Below, piece by piece: positions 58,693-64,000 of a stretch of DNA of 64,000 nt. A program made the translations under genes and the position numbers. Source of the stretch: Pyrus communis (lineage: Eukaryota; Streptophyta; Magnoliopsida; Rosales; Rosaceae); assembly GCF_963583255.1 (NCBI RefSeq), contig NC_084805.1, positions 3,427,060 to 3,491,059 of the forward strand. The letters run 5' to 3'. Every line of letters starts with the position of its first letter. The first letter of the stretch is position 1. Below the pieces are notes generated by a model. The model worked only from the letters and a program-made list of their open reading frames with translations, was not told the origin of the DNA and did not search any database.

Positions 58693-60120
58693 ATGGAAGA
58701 CATAGATGAGGAGGAGGAGCTTTTGAATCTTAGCCTTGCGATTGTTACAAGTTCGGGGAGGGAAAGATTTAGAAAAAGGAAGAGATCAAGAGATGATGGT
58801 GTTGTTAATAGTTCGGTGAGCCCTCTGAACTCTTATGAAGGTTGTGAAGGGAAGATATTCAGGCTTCTTCAAATGAGGGAACAAATGCTAAAAAACCTAG
58901 ACCACCACAAGAAGAAAGGGGTTGATGTCGATGATGAAAACGGAAAAGGACTCCACTTGATCCACATGTTGCTCATAACAGCCACTGCAGTCAACGAAAA
59001 CAATGTAGGCTCAGCCTTGGAGCATCTCACTGAGTTGTACAAGAGTGTTTCATTATCTGGTGACTCCATCCAACGAGTAGTGGCTTATTTCGCAGACAGC
59101 TTGGCTGCAAGGCTTCTCACACGAAGATCTCCCTTTTATGACATCATCATGAAGGAACCGACGAGTGAAGAAGAGTTTGTAGCGTTCACTGCTCTCTATC
59201 GGGTGTCTCCGTACTACCAATTTGCTCATTTCACGGCAATCCAAGCAATCATTGAGGCCTTTGAGAAGGAAGAAGAGAAGAACAATCGTGCATTACATGT
59301 TATTGATTTCGATGTCTCCTATGGATTTCAGTGGGCATCTCTTATACAGTCTCTCTCCGAGAAGGCAACCAGTAGGAAGCGAATATCGCTTAGAATAACA
59401 GGGTTTGGAAGAAGCGTGGACGAGCTACGGGAAACGGAGAACAGACTGACAAGCTTCTCAAAGGGGTTTCAGAATCTTGCTTTTGAATTTCAAGGGTTGT
59501 TGAGAGGTTCAAAGCTCGTAAACTTGAGGAAAAAGAGGAACGAAACACTGGCAGTGAATTTGGATTTTCATTTAAATACTTTGAGCAATAATTTGAAGAT
59601 ATCTGACTTGTTAAAATCTGTACATTTACTTAACCCTTCCATTGTAATCTTGGTTGAACAAGAAGGGACCAGTAGTCCTCGAAGATTCTTATCGAGATTC
59701 ATGGAGTCTTTGCATTATTTTGCAGCCATGTTTGATTCTTTAGATGAATGTCTGCCATTAGAGAGTGCTGAAAGGTTGAGCATTGAGAAGAACCACCTTG
59801 GAAAAGAGATCAAAAGCATGCTCAATTATGACAATAACAATGATGATAATTGTCCAAACATTGAAAAGATGGAAACATGGAAGGCGAGGATGGAGAGTCA
59901 TGGTTTTGAAGGAATAAATCTAAGCACCAGGTCCAAGATACAAGCAAGACTTCTTTTGAAAATTAGGACTCACTATTGTTCCCTTGAGTTTGATGGAGAG
60001 AGTAATGGAGCTGCAGCTGGGTTCAAGGTTTTGGAAAGAGAAGATGGACGGACGATATCTCTTGGGTGGCAAGACAGGCATCTGCTTACAGTCTCCGCAT
60101 GGCACTGTACTGTATCATAA
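58693..60120 (+). CDS. GRAS-family transcriptional regulator
   Basis: A single exon of 475 aa, typical of GRAS genes. The N-terminus is short: acidic MEDIDEEEELLNLSLAIV with an LxLxL-like motif, then a basic FRKRKRSR patch that could be a nuclear signal. The GRAS domain fills the rest: leucine heptad I (about 86-145, LIHMLLITATAVNENN), the VHIID motif as LHVIDFDVSYGFQW (201-214), leucine heptad II (about 260-310), a PFYRE-like part (FLSRFMESLHYFAAMFDSL, 332-350), RVER-like RLSIEKNHLGKEI (361-373) and SAW (ETWKARMESHGF to LTVSAWHC, 394-472). GRAS proteins act in the nucleus as co-regulators of development, hormone or symbiosis programmes. It is not DELLA (no DELLA/TVHYNP). The subfamily was not fixed; SCL, NSP2-like and RAD1-like clades are possible. 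The frame is intact. Confidence 0.94.
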   Translation: MEDIDEEEELLNLSLAIVTSSGRERFRKRKRSRDDGVVNSSVSPLNSYEGCEGKIFRLLQMREQMLKNLDHHKKKGVDVDDENGKGLHLIHMLLITATAVNENNVGSALEHLTELYKSVSLSGDSIQRVVAYFADSLAARLLTRRSPFYDIIMKEPTSEEEFVAFTALYRVSPYYQFAHFTAIQAIIEAFEKEEEKNNRALHVIDFDVSYGFQWASLIQSLSEKATSRKRISLRITGFGRSVDELRETENRLTSFSKGFQNLAFEFQGLLRGSKLVNLRKKRNETLAVNLDFHLNTLSNNLKISDLLKSVHLLNPSIVILVEQEGTSSPRRFLSRFMESLHYFAAMFDSLDECLPLESAERLSIEKNHLGKEIKSMLNYDNNNDDNCPNIEKMETWKARMESHGFEGINLSTRSKIQARLLLKIRTHYCSLEFDGESNGAAAGFKVLEREDGRTISLGWQDRHLLTVSAWHCTVS

Positions 60121-60916
60121 CTATATATACTAATAAGCACTAACACATTCATTAATTATCAATTTGTAATCTTCTCCTTCTTCTCCTTCTTCAGATATAA
60201 TAACTTTGAATTTAAGCAACTATTGTTTGTTCATGATCACATAGATTAGATTGACTCTTTACACATATTGTATCAACTCAGATAATCAGAATAATGCAGT
60301 TCCATTTTATTTCATCTGTTTCAGTATCAATTAAGAACGTCCTCCAGTCCCCTATATATATATATATATAATTGACATTGCTTTGATACAAAATACACCA
60401 TATTCAGATAGCTAAGAACCCGTTTGATAACAATTTTCTTTTGTTGAGAAGTGAGGAAAGTATCGAAATGGATGAAAGAACAGTGGTGGAGAGGGAGAGA
60501 GAAATAAAGAAGAATGAATAAAAACAAAACAACTTGGAATAGTTTTTAGTTTTCCCTTTCTGTACCTGTATTACACATTTCATCTACATCTATCAAACCA
60601 TTTTACCTTAGGCCGGCCGGCAAGAGGAGCCTGGTGAGATGGCCGGCTAGGGTTCCCGATCGAGCGAAGGTCCATGTTAGTCTAGAACTAATGTACTAAG
60701 TTAGGACTTTTTGTCTATTGGCTTCTTGACTATAAAACTACACGCATATTTACTTGTAATTGCTATTATCACTCAGTCACCTAATATGATAGACATAGAC
60801 ATATGGTAGTGGCAATTGAAGGTTGATTTCATGAGGGAAATGAAGTAGCTTGGTACAAGTTCAAGGTATGATCACATGCATACATTTCATGCATTTGCAC
60901 TTGGGATTTTCATATA
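60121..60916. other. 3' flank of the GRAS gene and spacer
   Basis: Likely 3' UTR, a short TA microsatellite at 60352-60370, a MITE-like segment at 60415-60612, a GGCCGGCCGGC palindromic patch near 60613 and unannotated AT-rich sequence. No exon is seen. Confidence 0.5.
60415..60612. mobile_element. Possible hAT-like MITE, relative of 3415
   Basis: It starts GAACCCGTTTGATAACAATT and the inverted right end reads TAAGGTAAAATGGTTTGATA. Inner GGATGAAAG and AATGAATAAAAACAAAAC blocks resemble the MITE in the PSI-like gene. Ends are poorly defined. Confidence 0.4.
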
Positions 60917-61909
60917 GGATTATCACAAATGGTCTTTGAAATTGACCCTCACCATCAAGATAGTCCTTAAAATTGAAAATCAATCAATGTAGTACTTGAA
61001 AATAGATGTCGCAAATCAATGTGTCATTCCGTCACAATTTTATTAAAAATTCTGTTAAGTGTTGATGTGGCACGTAAATGGGTCCCATAAGTCTTTTTTT
61101 TTTTTTTTCTCACAAGTGGTCCTTGAAATTGACCCGCGACATCAAAATGGTCCCTGAAATTGAAAATCGATTAATGTAGTCCTGCAAATAAGTGTGTCAA
61201 ATCAATGTAGCCTTCCGTCACAATTCTGTCAAAAATTATATTATGTGCTGATGTAACACATAAATGGATCACATGAGTCTAATTAAATTTAAAAAAAAAT
61301 TACAAATAGGTTTAATAATTTAATAGTTAATAAAAAGTTGTGAACCCAAAAATCCAGTCCTATAATCACCTCCGATCCCAGTGCACATCCTCTACCTCAT
61401 TCGCTGTCTATCCTCCAAAAAAAAATCTCAATACACATTTCGACACCCTTCACCGAAATGAACCTAGATCGAGATCACCTTTGGTGATGGCTTGGCTGAT
61501 GGGCAACGACTTATGGGACATCAACGTTAACATTTAGGCGATCAACATCCTCACAACCTTAATCTTGGAGAGCTTGTTCGGGACTTTTCTGGTGATCTGG
61601 TGACTCAAATAACGGTGAGGTCTACCTTGAGATAACGAGGTTATAACTGAGGTGCATCTATTATTAGTTGAAAACTATTTCCAAGCCCCATTTCAGGCCT
61701 TGGTTAACCCTTGTGCCTTTGAGAATTTATGGAAGGGATCTCTCTTCGGAGTAGTTCCTACTATAAGAAAAAAAATTCTATTGTGCAAAAAGGTATTTAG
61801 ACAACTTTTTAAATTAATTATTAAACCCACATCAACACATAACAATTTTTTTTACAGAATTATGACGGAAGGATCATATTGATTTGCGAAACCTATTTTC
61901 AAGGACTAC
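60917..61909. mobile_element. Long-inverted-repeat element (same family as 11362), cut by an LTR
   Basis: The left arm GGATTATCACAAATGGTCTT is followed by TTGAAATTGACC and ATGTAGTACTTGAAAATAG. The arm sequence is repeated once more in direct orientation from about 61111. The inverted counterpart appears near 61830-61909 (ATTATGACGGAAGGATCATA, TTTTCAAGGACTAC) and is broken off where the gypsy LTR begins. Between the arms (61340-61800) the composition is less AT-rich, possibly captured sequence, with no recognised domain. Confidence 0.6.
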
Positions 61910-63489
61910 TGATACGACCAATATTGCATACATTTTAATGCCCTTTTATTTAGATTTTTGTATGTTTTTGAGTGAATTTAGTTTGTTTCACTAGCTTTAT
62001 GTTTTTGTTAGATTTGATGAGTGACGAGGAAGAAAGAAGAAAAATGAGCACTTTTGCGATTGAAATGAGTTTGGCATGCTAGAAGCAGAAGCTGTTTGTG
62101 CAGATCAGCCAACTTTACGGATTAAACTGTGCTTCCTCAGAAGAAACTAGCGGTTGAGCCTTATACCATTGGAAAGATATGAAAGTTAGCTTTCGAAGAA
62201 TTTTACGGATTGTGATTCTGAGTTTTCTAGAAGACGTTATAGTGATTCTTGTACCAGATGTCGGTCAGCCAAGTCTACACGGAAATTGCAAATTCTATTG
62301 GGTTTGTCAAGTCATGATTCAGTCGAAGCCCAAAGCCTAAGATTGAATGTGTTGAGCTGACGTTAATCCTATTTCAAATGGGTTTGAAGTAATTAATTGG
62401 GAAATTTACTTGCCACATCATTCAGTCATGTAATACAAAGGATATCACAAGACCTAATTATGTTAGGACTTGTCTACCATATAACGGGGGTTTTTGGGAA
62501 CGTGCTTTTGGAGAGTTTAAGGAGCGGGTCGCAGCAAGGACGCGAATCCAAGAGCAGCGGCCATCGACCACTCAGAGATCCATCTTCATCGTTAGGGAGT
62601 TCGTCATGTTTTTAAGATTGTTAATTATGTTTTCGTATTCTATGAGTAACTAAACTCTTTTCCTAGGGTTAGGATTATGCCCTCGTATGGATGTTTATGG
62701 TTTTTACTGTTATTCATTGGATTTCTAGTTTCTTTTAGATGAATGCTTAATCATTGTTTGAATTGAAACTTTTTGCTTGAGTTCTTTGATTGATCACCTT
62801 AGGACTTTGCATCTAGTAAGATTGGAAGATGAATTTGAGGCTGAACTAGCAATATAATTCAATTAGCTCCTTGTGGTTAAGTGTGGTAAATTACATTGTT
62901 GCTCGACAAAGAATAATGGTTTGCTTGGTTCCCTTGTTTTCTAGAGCGTAAAGAGTCCTATTTGTTAAATTTATGCCTTAACTAGGATAGGTTACATGTT
63001 AGGATATACAACCTCTGTCTGAACTAGGAGAGAATCATTCACTTAAGGAAAAATATGGTCTAATGTGCCTGATAAGGACTTAGATACGGGAATTATCATC
63101 TAAAGAATCGAAAGATCCATTGAATGCATTGAAACCTAAACTAGATTGCTTGTGGTTGATTCCGAATTCCTAGACTTTTTCATCACTTGCTTTAAAACAC
63201 AACGTTTTCTTCTCTTTAATTTTAATTTTTATTCAAGGTTCTGTTTTTATTTGTTTATAAAATCATCACAACAAACTCTTCACACCTTTGATTGATTTAT
63301 TAATTAAGATCAAGTCTAGTTCGTTGTTTGGGTTTATATTTTATATTTTTGGATTTGTGTGTCTTTAATATAATTAGATTTGGTTTGGTTTATCAAATTG
63401 GAGATTGAATTAGAATCCTTATGGGAACGATACTTGGACTTGCAAAACGCTATATTACGACTATCTTGTGCACTTGCAAGTTTACACCA
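61910..63489 (+). repeat. 5' LTR of the second gypsy element
   Basis: Starts TGATACGACCAATATTGCAT and ends CTTGCAAGTTTACACCA, about 1.58 kb. No ORF of note. Its sequence is unlike the LTR at 44231 apart from the first few bases (TGATA). Confidence 0.75.
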
Positions 63490-63495
63490 AGTTTT

Positions 63496-63513
63496 TGGCG
63501 GTGTTGCCGGGGA
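63496..63513 (+). promoter_or_regulatory. Primer-binding site of the second gypsy element
   Basis: TGGCGGTGTTGCCGGGGA lies six bases after the LTR end. It resembles the TGGCGCCGTTGCCGGGGA site common in plant Athila/Tat elements, with one or two changes. It primes minus-strand synthesis from a host tRNA. Confidence 0.75.
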
Positions 63514-63860
63514 CTTTAATTGAGTTCCCCAATTTGATATCTTATTCCATATCTAATAAGTCGTTTATTGTAGTTTGTTCAAATTGATTTTGGTTTGTTA
63601 TCTAGTTTCGAGTAAAAGTCATAACTATTAAGACGAGTAGAAGTAACTTTCGTCACTGTCTTATTTCAGTTTCTGTATCACTGTTTCGACACAATTTTGG
63701 ACTAAATTATTCAATTTTTTACAGGCAAATTGTATACCGTTGGAAAGCCCCAAAAGTCTAGTTTTCAACCCAAAAAACAGATCAACGAATGGATATTTGA
63801 GCTGCAAGAAATTTGCAAAATACCAGCAGTGGTCAAACAAGGAGCAAAGTCTGATCGTAT

Positions 63861-64000
63861 ATGCAAGGTAGACGTTCGTTGCAACTTGAGTTGATTCCTA
63901 TAGATCAAGAACTTGAGCATACTTTAAGAGAACAACGAAGACAACGATTGTTTCAAGAACCAGCCATGGGGGAAGTAGTCAATAATGGTAGAGACAATCC
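63861..64000 (+). CDS. Gag polyprotein start (partial)
   Basis: Open from ATG 63861 to the window edge, 46 codons: MQGRRSLQLELIPIDQELEH, then an arginine/glutamine-rich stretch, FQEPAMGEV and VNNGRDN. This matches the usual beginning of plant gypsy gag proteins. Truncated by the window end. Confidence 0.65.
   Translation, partial: MQGRRSLQLELIPIDQELEHTLREQRRQRLFQEPAMGEVVNNGRDN

Larger units (their letters stand above)
61910..64000 (+). mobile_element. 5' end of a second Ty3/gypsy (Tat/Athila-like) element
   Basis: A 5' LTR (61910-63489) is followed by a primer-binding site and the first codons of gag. The element continues beyond the window. It is inserted in the long-inverted-repeat element on its left (border GGACTAC|TGATACGACC). 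Intactness cannot be judged from this part. Confidence 0.82.

Overview
This is a plant nuclear segment. Evidence: split genes with GT-AG introns, CT-rich leaders, MITEs, SINEs, TRIM and Ty3/gypsy elements, and plant-only families (GRAS, DUF668/PSI, SUT1-type sucrose carrier, bifunctional riboflavin kinase/FMN hydrolase). Repeat and protein flavour suggest a rosid, most likely Rosaceae of the apple/pear type; that is an impression, not a proof. Six genes look intact. No prokaryotic feature, CRISPR array or rRNA gene was seen.

Layout. 1-2256: right part of a defective PIF/Harbinger transposon, with a broken transposase and its Myb/SANT-like partner ORF. 2955-11071 (+): 12-exon PSK-simulator-like gene (DUF3475 + DUF668), with a hAT-like MITE and a complete TRIM retrotransposon in introns. 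11.1-19.7 kb: gene-poor, with at least five MITE-like inverted-repeat elements, two SINEs, microsatellites and a 164-bp tandem duplication ahead of the next gene. 19958-23089 (+): sucrose/H+ symporter, 4 exons. 23943-26928 (-): FMN hydrolase/riboflavin kinase, 10 exons, convergent with the carrier. 27-30.2 kb: spacer holding a SINE split by a MULE-like element, both with target-site duplications. 30256-39163 (+): EMB8-like alpha/beta hydrolase, 14 exons.

31548-39976 was tandemly duplicated into 39977-52546. The second copy is a dead EMB8-like pseudogene with lost exons, lost splice sites and frameshifts. It has a solo LTR in one intron and a 7.5-kb truncated Ty3/gypsy element splitting its last exon. 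That gypsy element has one LTR, an intact integrase ORF, and an antisense coiled-coil ORF in an unusual insert.

52.6-55.7 kb (+): mitochondrial ribosomal protein bL12 gene, whose presequence exon is uncertain. 58693-60120 (+): single-exon GRAS regulator. 60.9-64 kb: a long-inverted-repeat element cut by the 5' LTR and gag start of a second gypsy element that runs off the window.

The genes do not form one pathway: they cover peptide-hormone signalling, phloem sugar transport, flavin cofactor metabolism, a membrane-linked hydrolase, mitochondrial translation and GRAS transcription control. The main novelty is structural: nested mobile elements, repair scars and a tandem duplication that decayed. 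I found no convincing undescribed biochemical system.
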